DNA of 64,000 bases, taken from the NCBI RefSeq assembly GCF_001426585.1, contig NZ_LMEI01000012.1, positions 178,962 to 242,961 on the forward strand, in the 5' to 3' direction. This DNA comes from Streptomyces sp. Root431 (GTDB taxonomy: Bacteria > Actinomycetota > Actinomycetes > Streptomycetales > Streptomycetaceae). The position numbers were made by a program, and so were the translations under genes. Numbering within the stretch: the first letter of the stretch is position 1; each line of letters opens with the position of its first letter. The notes under the pieces are model-generated. The model searched no databases. It worked only from the letters and a program-made list of their open reading frames with translations, and was not told the DNA's origin. This document shows, piece by piece, positions 10,583-17,945 of this stretch.

Positions 10583-11194
10583 ATGGCTGGAAACAACTCT
10601 GCCGAGATCCGCGTCGCAGGTACCGGCAAGCTCTACGTGGCCGACGCCGGCACCCCCGCCCCGGCCACCTTCGGCACCGACACCGCCGTCGACTGGTCGG
10701 GCGCGGGCTGGAAGGACCTGGGCTTCACCTCCGGCGACGGCGTCACCTTCTCCAAGAAGGACAAGCTGGAGGCCATCGACTCGTGGCAGTCGGTCTCCCC
10801 GGTGCACTACATCTACTCGGCCCGTGACCTCTCGCTGAAGTTCTCGATGCTCCAGTTCAACGAGGACACGCTGCCGTTCTTCATGGGCGGCGGCGCCGTA
10901 AAGGCGGAGCCGACCCCCGCGGTCGACACGTACCGCTACGAGATCGCCGAGCGCCCGTTCGCCGATGTGCGCGCCCTCGGCCTGGAGTTCACCGACGTGA
11001 AGGCCGGTGGCACGACCGCGGTCACGTACCGCTTCATCATCCCGCGCGGCCAGGTCACCGCCTCCGACGACATCAAGCTGGCCCGCAAGGCGGCCTCCCA
11101 GCTCGGTGTCACCTTCTCCGCCATGTCGAAGGGCGACGGCAAGCCGCTGGCGACCTTCCTCATGAAGGACAGCCAGTACTCCGCGACCGTCTGA
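10583..11194 (+). CDS. major tail tube protein
   Basis: 203 aa. The sequence fits a siphophage tail tube subunit: an N-terminal arm (AEIRVAGTGKLYVADAGTPAP), a beta-rich body (WSGAGWKDLGFTSGDGVTFSKKDK), and a final hairpin region (TYRFIIPRGQVTASDDIKLARKAA...VTFSAMSKGDGKPLATFLM) of the kind seen in actinophage major tail proteins. It would polymerise into stacked hexamer rings forming the tube. ATG 10583 has AAGGAG 10 nt upstream. It is followed by a very stable hairpin and the chaperone pair, the standard siphophage order tube - chaperones - tape measure. Confidence 0.85.
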   Translation: MAGNNSAEIRVAGTGKLYVADAGTPAPATFGTDTAVDWSGAGWKDLGFTSGDGVTFSKKDKLEAIDSWQSVSPVHYIYSARDLSLKFSMLQFNEDTLPFFMGGGAVKAEPTPAVDTYRYEIAERPFADVRALGLEFTDVKAGGTTAVTYRFIIPRGQVTASDDIKLARKAASQLGVTFSAMSKGDGKPLATFLMKDSQYSATV

Positions 11195-11207
11195 TCCTTC
11201 TCCACCC

Positions 11208-11238
11208 GGGGCGGGACGGCCGACCGCCGTCCCGCCCC
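11208..11238 (+). terminator. strong hairpin after the tube gene
   Basis: A perfect 13-bp stem (GGGGCGGGACGGC / GCCGTCCCGCCCC) with a 5-nt loop, 14 nt after the tube stop. A partial terminator or mRNA-stabilising element here would raise tube protein over downstream assembly factors. Confidence 0.7.
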
Positions 11239-11282
11239 ACCCCTCTCCTCTTCACTCACTCGAACAAGGAGTACGCATCACC

Positions 11283-11573
11283 ATGGCCCGTTTCGACGTC
11301 AACGCCGCCCGCGCCCAGCGCCAGGAGGCCCACGGCCGCACCTGGTCCTTCGAGCTGGACAACGAGAGCTACACCCTGCCCACCGAGCTGAGCCGCGCCA
11401 CCGCCAAGGCGCTGCGGATGCTCGACGACAACGACGTGGACGGCCTGCTCGCGCTCCTGATGGGTGAGGAACAGTTCGCACGCTTCGAGCACCACGACGT
11501 CACCGTGCAGGACATCGCCGCCATCCTGGAGGCCTACGGCAAGGAGACCGGGCTCGGCCTGGGGGAAGACTGA
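11283..11573 (+). CDS. tail assembly chaperone, upstream (G-type) part
   Basis: 96 aa. It begins MARFDVNAARAQRQEAHGRT and contains FELDNESYTLPTELSRATAKAL and LALLMGEEQFARFEHHDVTVQDIAAILEAYGKE, the pattern of actinophage tail assembly chaperones (the lambda gpG role), which bind the tape measure during tube growth. ATG 11283 follows AACAAGGAG. It ends at TGA 11571-11573 immediately after a run of five G residues at which a -1 frameshift would extend it into the next reading frame. Encoded between tube and tape measure, as in siphophages. Confidence 0.8.
   Translation: MARFDVNAARAQRQEAHGRTWSFELDNESYTLPTELSRATAKALRMLDDNDVDGLLALLMGEEQFARFEHHDVTVQDIAAILEAYGKETGLGLGED
11561..11567 (+). other. candidate -1 programmed frameshift site
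   Basis: The heptamer G GGG GAA lies four codons before the upstream chaperone stop. In the P site GGG re-pairs perfectly after a -1 shift; in the A site the tRNA for GAA would pair with GGA through one U-G contact. The -1 frame is open from here to 12004 and has no ATG, GTG or TTG before 11789, so the downstream domain can only be made in full by frameshifting. Confidence 0.65.
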
Positions 11574-12004
11574 GCCTCGTCGAGTTCGTCGAAGAACACG
11601 CCGAGGCCCTTGAAGCGGACTTCCTCCGCTACTACGCCACCGATCTGCTCGACTGGCACCGCGGCGAGCTCTCCAGCCGCCGGGTCCTGGCGCTGATCAA
11701 GCACCTGCCGCGGGACAGCGCCGTCCAGCGTGAGCTCCACGGCGAGGCCGCCGAATGGTCGATCACCGATCACCTGCTGGCGGCCACGGTGGACCATCTC
11801 GCCGTCGCCAACTGGATGTTCGTCTGTGTCAACACGGGCGAGGACGGCGACACGCCCGAGGCACCGAAGCCCGTCCCCCGTCCGGGAAACGAGGACGAGG
11901 ACGAGGACGAGGGCCGGGAGGGCGCGGACCGGAACGGACCGAACACGCCCGCGGGAGAGGGCGAAGGCGTTTCTCCCCATGCCATCGCCCGCTTCTTCGG
12001 GTGA
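11570..12004 (+). CDS. tail assembly chaperone, frameshift extension (T-type)
   Basis: Read in the -1 frame from 11564, this adds about 145 residues to the upstream chaperone, giving a fusion of about 240 aa. The new part starts LSLVEFVEEHAEALEADFLR and contains YYATDLLDWHRGELSSRRVLALIKHLP, the usual T-domain content in Streptomyces phages (tube-binding partner). It ends in a charged, repetitive tail (EDEDEDEGREG). No independent start or ribosome site is visible at the head of this frame; GTG 11789 would give only a 71-aa fragment. By analogy with lambda G/GT, a small fraction of ribosomes would make the fusion. Confidence 0.72.
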   Translation: MSLVEFVEEHAEALEADFLRYYATDLLDWHRGELSSRRVLALIKHLPRDSAVQRELHGEAAEWSITDHLLAATVDHLAVANWMFVCVNTGEDGDTPEAPKPVPRPGNEDEDEDEGREGADRNGPNTPAGEGEGVSPHAIARFFG

Positions 12005-12011
12005 TCCCGCG

Positions 12012-12053
12012 GCCCCCGGAGCCCCTTCCCGTCAGGGAGTGGGCTCCGGGGGC
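12012..12053. terminator. bidirectional terminator between convergent genes
   Basis: A perfect 13-bp stem (GCCCCCGGAGCCC / GGGCTCCGGGGGC) between the chaperone frame and the convergent minus-strand gene, overlapping the last codons of the latter. It separates the front half of the tail cluster from the back half. Confidence 0.8.
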
Positions 12054-12808
12054 GCTTCCTGTGCTCGCTCGGCGGTCATGTCCTCCGTGAGTGCCCTGGC
12101 CCGGTCGGACAGCCGGCGTCCCTTGCTCGCGCGCGACTCAGGTACGGCCGGTTCGGGCTCGGGCTCGGGTTCCGGTTCGCGGCGCTCGGCGGGCGATGCC
12201 GGCTGGATCGGCACGCCGGCGAGCGGCGGGACGATCGGACGTCCGCCCTTGCCGCGGACGACCTTCCGTACCGGCTGGGCGTTGCGGCGGGTACGGCTCT
12301 CCTGAGCAGTCAGCAGGACCTCGGGTTCCGCGTCCGGTTCGGGTCCGGTCCGGTGCTCCGGTTCGGGCTCGGCGCGCTGGTCGAACAGCTCGCGCTCCTT
12401 GCGGACCCGCTCCTCGGCCTCGACGACGGCCGCGGGCGGTTCGAGGAGGCGGGCGAAGGGCAGCGCGATGACCCGGGCGCCCTCCTGGCCGACGTCCGTA
12501 CGGCGCTGGGGGCGGCGGATTCCACGCGCGTCACCCTGGCCCTGCGCGTAGGCGTCGGCGACGCGCTTCTCGTACTCCCTGCGGATCCGGGGGAGTTCGT
12601 CCGACACCGCCTCGGCCCAGCCGGCGGTGAACGCGGCGGTCTCCCGGCGGTCGATCTCGGCCCGCGGGATCACGACGAGTTCGTCGGGCGCGTACCCGGC
12701 GAGGTGGACGAGCTCCGAAAGGTAGGCGAACAGGTGGGGCAGATCAGGGTGGGCGTCGAGCCAGTCGACTACCCGTTCCCCCCGATTGGCGCCCGGCTCC
12801 GTTTCCAT
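12032..12808 (-). CDS. uncharacterised protein with RETxAxxAGW motif
   Basis: 258 aa, no recognised family. Residues about 1-75 are a helical domain (WLDAHPDLPHLFAYLSELVHLAGYAPDELVVIPRAEIDRRETAAFTAGWAEAVSD, quoted here only as the region); its core RRETAAFTAGW recurs in the 70-aa protein encoded at 13113. The rest is low-complexity and charged, with EPEPEPEPEP repeats, KGRRLSDRARALTEDM near the end, and no membrane segment or signal peptide. ATG 12808 has GGAAGG about 12 nt upstream. It is the only minus-strand gene inside the structural cluster. Regulator, scaffold or immunity-type roles are all possible; none is shown. Confidence 0.65.
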   Translation of the reverse strand: METEPGANRGERVVDWLDAHPDLPHLFAYLSELVHLAGYAPDELVVIPRAEIDRRETAAFTAGWAEAVSDELPRIRREYEKRVADAYAQGQGDARGIRRPQRRTDVGQEGARVIALPFARLLEPPAAVVEAEERVRKERELFDQRAEPEPEHRTGPEPDAEPEVLLTAQESRTRRNAQPVRKVVRGKGGRPIVPPLAGVPIQPASPAERREPEPEPEPEPAVPESRASKGRRLSDRARALTEDMTAERAQEAPPEPTP

Positions 12809-12995
12809 GCGTCAGTACTGCCTTCCGCCCCCTGGGGTCCCCGCGCGCCCCTCGCGCCCCTCGCGCCCCGAAGTGGTCGGCCCCAGGAATGCGTCCTCCA
12901 GGTTACCCGGTCGAACGCATGACCCGATCAAGGGCCAACCCGCCCGGGGAGCGCCGAATGAGACACGCCGTCAGCAGTTTCCCGCTCGACAAACA

Positions 12996-13011
12996 TCGAA
13001 CAGATGTTCCA
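12996..13011. promoter_or_regulatory. LexA (SOS) box 1
   Basis: TCGAAC-AGAT-GTTCCA matches the actinobacterial LexA consensus TCGAAC-N4-GTTCGA at 11 of the 12 defined positions. It lies in the 304-bp gene-free region 12809-13112 between two divergent genes, 24 bp (start to start) from box 2. Confidence 0.75.
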
Positions 13012-13019
13012 CACTCTGT

Positions 13020-13035
13020 TCGCACAGTAGTTCGA
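13020..13035. promoter_or_regulatory. LexA (SOS) box 2
   Basis: TCGCAC-AGTA-GTTCGA matches the same LexA consensus at 11 of 12 defined positions. It is 77 bp before the ATG of the 70-aa gene that heads the tape-measure/fibre/lysis half of the cluster. Two adjacent boxes suggest cooperative repression relieved by DNA damage. Confidence 0.75.
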
Positions 13036-13112
13036 ACACACGTGGTGCCCCCGCTCCTCAGTCCGCGGCGCCGCCACACACGCACGGGCAAGCAACCGGA
13101 AGGCAGGCGTCC

Positions 13113-13325
13113 ATGACCCAGCAGGCCGAGGCATCGCGACCGCAGATCCCTCTCCAGGACCGCCTCCGCCAGCTCCTCGACGGACCCGCCGCCCTCGACA
13201 AGAGAGCGCTGCTCGGCACCTTGTACGCCGAGGTGTCCCGCCGCGAGACCGTCGCGTACGCGGCCGGCTGGAACGACGCCCTCGCGACGGCGCGCCGCGG
13301 CTCCCGCAGGGCCGAGGACGCCTAG
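13113..13325 (+). CDS. small protein with RETxAxxAGW motif
   Basis: 70 aa, all-helical and soluble: LQDRLRQLLDGPAALDKRALL, then LYAEVSRRETVAYAAGWNDALATARR. The RRETxAxxAGWxxA core is shared with the divergent 258-aa protein encoded at 12032-12808, so the pair are probably distant paralogues or interaction partners. ATG 13113 has GGAAGG about 10 nt upstream. It is the first gene behind the two LexA boxes and is followed by a strong terminator-like hairpin before the tape-measure genes. Function unknown. Confidence 0.7.
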   Translation: MTQQAEASRPQIPLQDRLRQLLDGPAALDKRALLGTLYAEVSRRETVAYAAGWNDALATARRGSRRAEDA

Positions 13326-13351
13326 CCGCGCCGGCTGCCCCCAGACGAACG

Positions 13352-13377
13352 AGCCCCCGCCGGGACCGGCGGGGGCT
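13352..13377 (+). terminator. intrinsic terminator
   Basis: AGCCCCCGCCGG and CCGGCGGGGGCT form a 12-bp stem followed by TTT. If efficient it would make the 70-aa gene the main product of the SOS promoter; read-through is needed for the tail genes behind it unless they have another promoter. Confidence 0.75.
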
Positions 13378-13418
13378 TTTCGGCGCTTGGCCGTCACCGG
13401 CCGGAAGCGGAGTAACCC

Positions 13419-14378
13419 ATGGCAGACGTAACAACGGAGGATCTCTCGATCCAGATCGCGGGCCTCCGGCACTATCTCTCGAAGATCGACCATGCCCCGC
13501 TGCCCACGACCGAGTGGATGAAGCAGCAGCTGGCGCCCGTCAACAAGCTGATCGAGGAGCTCAAGGCACAGCAGGACAAGGTCGCCGAGGAGGTCGTCAA
13601 GCCCACCTGGGAACAGGTCATGGAGAAGCTGGGCCTCGGACCGGTCGCCGAGATCATCAAGAAGGGCATCGAGGGGGGCATCGGAGCCGCCCTCATCGCT
13701 GGCATCGTCGCCCTCGGCGGCGTCATCGTCCCCCTCCTCATGATCGCGCTCGGCGCCTTCGTGGTGTTCCAGCTGCAGAAGTGGCACGCCGGCAGGAACG
13801 CCAACAACGAGACGGTCGGCATGCGTCCCGACGGCAGCTTCGGCCGACGGAACTTCAACGACATCCGGAACGAGCGCAACGGCGTCGCCGGCGGCGGCAT
13901 CGCCGACCTCCCGGCGAACGCCAACTTCGACGCCCTGCGCAACCAGCTCACGCTGCTGAACCCGCACCTGGAGACGTTCAACAAGCACGCCCCCGACTTC
14001 GTCACGAACTTCAAGAAGCTGCCGTCCGAGGGCAAGGCCACCAAGGCGGCGAAGGGCGTCAAGGCCGTCGCCGAAGCCGTCGAAGGCGTCAACCACCAGG
14101 CGATGCCCCTGGTCGCCAGCGGCATGGGCAAGATCAACGGCGCCGTGAAGAACTCGGACCCCAAGAAGACGGCCAGGTTCGCCGACGGCATCGGCAAGCT
14201 CAAGCTCGCCATGACCGGCCTCGACGTGGACAAGGTGCCCAAGGCCGGGACCTTGGGGCAGGCCGCCGACGCCGCCCACCGGCTCGCCGAGAAGACCGGG
14301 ACCCTCGCGCAGAAGATGCGCGACTTCGCCCGGGAGGTCAACACCATCAACCAGGAGCTCGGCGGCGCCACCACCTGA
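13419..14378 (+). CDS. tape-measure-region membrane protein
   Basis: 319 aa. An N-terminal coiled-coil region (about 1-65, LSKIDHAP... KLIEELKAQQDKVAEEV) is followed by a long hydrophobic stretch (about 83-120, AALIAGIVALGGVIVPLLMI then ALGAFVVFQLQ) and a helical, Lys/Ala-rich C-terminus (KATKAAKGVKAVAEAVEGVN). This matches the look of tape-measure fragments, which hold a coiled coil and membrane-active segments. It lies where a tape measure should start, right after the chaperones in phage order. No peptidase or transglycosylase motif is seen. It could be the N-terminal part of a split tape measure or a separate pore-forming component. Confidence 0.65.
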   Translation: MADVTTEDLSIQIAGLRHYLSKIDHAPLPTTEWMKQQLAPVNKLIEELKAQQDKVAEEVVKPTWEQVMEKLGLGPVAEIIKKGIEGGIGAALIAGIVALGGVIVPLLMIALGAFVVFQLQKWHAGRNANNETVGMRPDGSFGRRNFNDIRNERNGVAGGGIADLPANANFDALRNQLTLLNPHLETFNKHAPDFVTNFKKLPSEGKATKAAKGVKAVAEAVEGVNHQAMPLVASGMGKINGAVKNSDPKKTARFADGIGKLKLAMTGLDVDKVPKAGTLGQAADAAHRLAEKTGTLAQKMRDFAREVNTINQELGGATT

Positions 14379-14408
14379 TCCCCCGTCACCACGAAAGGAG
14401 GAACACCC

Positions 14409-15608
14409 ATGTCTCTCGTCAGAAACCTCAAGAACGCTTCCACGTCGCTCGGCAACCTCAAGACCCAGGCGTCCGGCGCCGGCACCTCGGTCAAGAAGGT
14501 CGGCGACGCCGGCAAGGCGGCCTCCGGCCACCTGAAGAACCTGCGCACCAACGCCCAGGGCTCCACCGGCCAGCTCAAGAACCTGAAGACCGCCTCGGAC
14601 CAGGCCGAGCGCGCCATGAAGAAGGCCGGCGACACCGCTCAGTCGGCCGGCGGAAAGCTCGGCAAGTACGAGTCGGGCGCAGGCAAGGCCGCCAAGGGCC
14701 AGGACAAGCTCAACAAGTCCATGAAGGGCAACATCCTCGCCCGGCTCCTAGAACTCTTCATGCCGCTCATCGAGAAGATCGTCGAGATGGCGATGCGCTC
14801 GAAGACGATGCAGACGGTCATGAAGAAGGCGTTCGACGCCATCAAGACCGTCATCAGCGCCGTCATGAAGGCCATCGGGCCGATCATGAAGAAGGCCGGC
14901 GACCTGATCAAGACGGTCTGGAACGGCATCAAGAGCGCCATCTCCACCGTCGTCAAGGCGGTCGCGACGGTCATCAAGACCTACGTGAACATCTGGAAGT
15001 CGGTCATCACCACGGTGATGAACGCGATCAAGACGGTCATCAGCGGGGTCTGGAAGGGCATCAAGGCCGTCATCACGCCGGTCGTCGACTGGATCAAGGA
15101 CGCGATCCCGAGGGCGTTCACCGCCGTCAAGGACAAGATGTCGTCCATCTGGAACGGCCTCAAGGACATCGCGTCCCGGGCGTTCGACGGCATCAAGAGC
15201 GGCGTGAAGGGCCCGATCAACTCCGTGATCGGCCTCATCAACTCGATGATCGGCAGCCTCAACCGCGTCAAGGTCAGCGTCCCCGGATGGGTCCCGGTCG
15301 TCGGCGGCAAGACCTTCGGCGTCAACCTGCCGACGATCCCCATGCTCGCCACCGGCGGTGTCGTCATGCCCCGCCACGGCGGTGTCCCGGCGATCCTCGC
15401 CGAGGCCGGCGAGGCCGAGGCCGTCCTCCCGCTCTCCAAGCTCGACCGGCTGCTCGCCCTCACCGCCCAGCGCGCCCGCACGGCCGCCGGCCCCCAGCTC
15501 GGCCGGGAGGGCGCCGGACTGCACATCGAGCACTACCACGCCGCCCGCGGCAGTGACCCGCAGTCCACGGCGGACGCCCTGATGTACCTGGCGAAGGCAC
15601 GCGGATGA
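14409..15608 (+). CDS. tape measure protein, first of two related copies
   Basis: 399 aa. The N-terminal 110 residues are Lys/Ala/Gly-rich coiled repeats (LKNASTSLGNLKTQASGAG; STGQLKNLKTASDQAERAMK). The middle is a series of hydrophobic heptad-like repeats (IKTVISAVMKAIGPIMKKAG, VVKAVATVIKTYVNIWKSV). The C-terminal domain (about 275-399, GPINSVIGLINSMIGSLNRV ... TFGVNLPTIPMLATGGVVMP) is typical of actinophage tape measures and recurs in the next gene. It would lie in the tube lumen and set its length. ATG 14409 has AAAGGAGG upstream; its stop overlaps the next start (ATGA). Confidence 0.82.
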   Translation: MSLVRNLKNASTSLGNLKTQASGAGTSVKKVGDAGKAASGHLKNLRTNAQGSTGQLKNLKTASDQAERAMKKAGDTAQSAGGKLGKYESGAGKAAKGQDKLNKSMKGNILARLLELFMPLIEKIVEMAMRSKTMQTVMKKAFDAIKTVISAVMKAIGPIMKKAGDLIKTVWNGIKSAISTVVKAVATVIKTYVNIWKSVITTVMNAIKTVISGVWKGIKAVITPVVDWIKDAIPRAFTAVKDKMSSIWNGLKDIASRAFDGIKSGVKGPINSVIGLINSMIGSLNRVKVSVPGWVPVVGGKTFGVNLPTIPMLATGGVVMPRHGGVPAILAEAGEAEAVLPLSKLDRLLALTAQRARTAAGPQLGREGAGLHIEHYHAARGSDPQSTADALMYLAKARG

Positions 15609-16858
15609 GTGCCGTCGCCGCCATGCCGAACTTCCGCGGGACCGTCGGACCGATCGACAACCTGCTGCGGGGACTCGGCTCGGTGGGCGGCTCGCTCAAG
15701 CAGCTCAAGCAGGGCGTCCAGCAGGCCTCGAGGGGGGTCGGCGGCCTCCACACCGCGGCCCGTAACGCCGGGACCACCCTGCGGCCCCTCGGCCAGGGCG
15801 CGGCCGCCGCCGGCGGCTCCATCGACAGGATCCGCCGCTCCACCGCGCCCGCCGGCGTCAAGCGGATCGGCACCGCGGCCGGCAAGGCCCGTACCGCCGC
15901 GGGCAAGATCGGCACCGGTGTCGGCGCGATCCTCGCCCTCCTCCTTCCGATGCTCCCCGTCACCGACGTCATCGCCGGACTGATGGGCACCTTCGGCACC
16001 GTCATGACCGTCGCCTCCGTCGCGATGACCGCCGTCAACGTCGCCATGCGGGCCAACCCGCTCGGCTTCGTCGTCGGCATCATCGTGCCCATCGCGGCGG
16101 CCATCATCGAGTTCGCGCTGAACTCCGAGACCGGCCAGCAGATCATGCAGCAGGTCTTCGAGTACGCCCTCGCGGTCATCGAGGAGATCTGGGCGTTCCT
16201 CGCCCCGTTCGTCGAGATGATCGGGACGGCGGTCGGGACCTACTTCGAGGGGTACCTGGCCGTGATCACCGGAGTGATCACCGGCATCGGCGTCGTCATC
16301 GGCGGGGTGTCGAAGCTCGGCTCCGCCGTCTCCTCAGCGTGGAACGCGCTGAGCGGGATCGCCTCGGGCGCGATGGAGGGCGTCAGGAACGCCGTACGGC
16401 CGGTGGTCTCCTGGATCACCGAATCCGTCCCCGGCTTCTTCCGGACCGCGAAGGACGCGGTCTCCGGGGCCCTGCGCGGGATCGGCGACCTGATCGAGGG
16501 CGCCCTGAGCACCGTGATCGGCGTCGTCAAGGGACCGATCAACGGCCTGATCGCCTTCGTGAACTGGATCATCGACGGGCTCAACAAGCTCAGCTTCGAG
16601 ATCCCCCTCACCGGCAAGAAGTTCGGCGTCGACCTCGACAAGATCCCGATGCTCGCCGACGGCGGCATCGTCTTCCCGGGCGGCGACGCGGACGAGTACC
16701 GCATCGACCCGCTCTCCCAGCTGGAGAACCGCCGCGTCCCGGCCCTCACCGAGCCGCCCCGGCAGCCGCACCGCATCCGGGAGTTCCACGAGGCGCCGGG
16801 CGCCGGGCCCCGGTCGACCGCCGAGGACCTGCTCTTCCTCGCGGCCGCCAACCACTGA
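15605..16858 (+). CDS. tape measure protein, second related copy
   Basis: 417 aa. After a Gly/Ala-rich N-terminus it has two strong hydrophobic blocks (about 115-185: ILALLLPMLPVTDVIAGLMG and FVVGIIVPIAAAIIEFAL). A C-terminal domain (about 300-417, GPINGLIAFVNWIIDGLNKL ... KFGVDLDKIPMLADGGIVFP, then RSTAEDLLFLAAANH) parallels that of the preceding protein (QSTADALMYLAKARG). The two are therefore diverged duplicates in series with coupled translation. One may set length while the other forms the membrane pore; the sequence does not say which. Confidence 0.8.
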   Translation: MSAVAAMPNFRGTVGPIDNLLRGLGSVGGSLKQLKQGVQQASRGVGGLHTAARNAGTTLRPLGQGAAAAGGSIDRIRRSTAPAGVKRIGTAAGKARTAAGKIGTGVGAILALLLPMLPVTDVIAGLMGTFGTVMTVASVAMTAVNVAMRANPLGFVVGIIVPIAAAIIEFALNSETGQQIMQQVFEYALAVIEEIWAFLAPFVEMIGTAVGTYFEGYLAVITGVITGIGVVIGGVSKLGSAVSSAWNALSGIASGAMEGVRNAVRPVVSWITESVPGFFRTAKDAVSGALRGIGDLIEGALSTVIGVVKGPINGLIAFVNWIIDGLNKLSFEIPLTGKKFGVDLDKIPMLADGGIVFPGGDADEYRIDPLSQLENRRVPALTEPPRQPHRIREFHEAPGAGPRSTAEDLLFLAAANH

Positions 16859-16866
16859 TCGGCGCC

Positions 16867-16924
16867 CCGCGCGCAGAACGGCGGCCCGCGCGACCAGCCG
16901 CGCGCCGGCCGCGCGCAGAACGGC
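16867..16924 (+). repeat. 16-bp direct repeat in tape-measure/Dit spacer
   Basis: CCGCGCGCAGAACGGC occurs at 16867-16882 and again at 16909-16924. It lies in a 163-bp non-coding spacer. It may be a recombination footprint or a GC-rich spacer; no hairpin with a T-run is evident. Confidence 0.6.
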
Positions 16925-17021
16925 CGCGTGCCCGCTGCCCGGCGACCGCCCGCCACCGATCGGCCGGCCCTTCGCCGACCCACCCCGCCGACCTCCCATC
17001 AGAAGTGAGGTGACGGCCCCC

Positions 17022-17945
17022 ATGGCCGTGAACACCACCGCATACGCCGGAAACACCTACACCGCCGACCTCGCGCCCGGCTCCCTGATCACCCAGGACG
17101 GGCAGATCCAGTGGGCCGGGCTTCTCATCGGGCCCGGCACGCCGTTCAACGTCGACAAGTCCGGTCTGTCGGGCTGGGAAGACCTGCCCGAGTACGACTC
17201 CTCCGACGCCGACCGGCCGACCTCCCACGGAGCCTGGCCGGGCTCCCGGTTCGCCAAGCCCCGCAAGGTCGGCGGCACGATCGTGCTGATCCCGGAGTAC
17301 AACCAGGCCCCCGAGGCCATCCGCGCCCTGCGCCAGGCGCTCGCCCTCCTCGACGAGGAGCGCTGGCTCACGGTCCGGCTGCACGGCGAACTGCTCGCCG
17401 TACGCGCCCGGATCGCCCAGCGCGTCGTCCCCGCCGACCAGGGCTTCGCCACCCAGGGCAGCTCCCGCATGTCCGTCCAGTGGCTGGCGTCCGACCCCCG
17501 CCGGTACGGCGTCACGGAGCAGATGGTCAGCACGACGGCCCCGCAGCCCGAGCGCGGTCTCGAATGGCCGCTGACCTGGCCGCTCACCTGGGGCGAGGCG
17601 AAGAGCACCGGTGACGCCGTCGCCGTGAACACCGGCTCCGCGCCCTGCCACCCGGTGATCGTCTTCCGCGGCCCGTGCTCCGTCCCCACCGTCACCGAGC
17701 GGACCACCCGCCGCCGGCTGCGGTACGCGATCGACCTGGCCGCCGGCGACGAACTCGTCATCGACACCGGCGCGGGCACGGTCATGCTCAACAACTCGGC
17801 GTCGCGGCGGCACACCGCGATGGCCGACTCCAACCCGGAGGAGCTGTTCGCGCTCGAACCGGGCGGTACCGAGCTGTCCTTCCGGCCGGACTCGGCCACC
17901 CCCGAGGCCACGATGACGGTCCGCTGGCGCAGCGCCGAGTGGTGA
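17022..17945 (+). CDS. distal tail protein (Dit-like)
   Basis: 307 aa. It opens with beta-rich segments (LITQDGQIQWAGLLIGPGTP) and the GSRFAKPRKVGGTIVLIPEY stretch found in siphophage Dit N-terminal ring domains. A linker (SSRMSVQWLASDPRRYG) leads to a C-terminal galectin-like part (VIDTGAGTVMLNNSASRR, TMTVRWRSAEW). Dit forms the ring at the tube tip that connects tube, hub and fibres. I chose ATG 17022, which has GAAGTGAGGTG 8-15 nt upstream, over GTG 17010, which would overlap that ribosome site. The order tape measure - Dit - fibres/hub is that of a siphophage tail tip. Confidence 0.82.
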   Translation: MAVNTTAYAGNTYTADLAPGSLITQDGQIQWAGLLIGPGTPFNVDKSGLSGWEDLPEYDSSDADRPTSHGAWPGSRFAKPRKVGGTIVLIPEYNQAPEAIRALRQALALLDEERWLTVRLHGELLAVRARIAQRVVPADQGFATQGSSRMSVQWLASDPRRYGVTEQMVSTTAPQPERGLEWPLTWPLTWGEAKSTGDAVAVNTGSAPCHPVIVFRGPCSVPTVTERTTRRRLRYAIDLAAGDELVIDTGAGTVMLNNSASRRHTAMADSNPEELFALEPGGTELSFRPDSATPEATMTVRWRSAEW

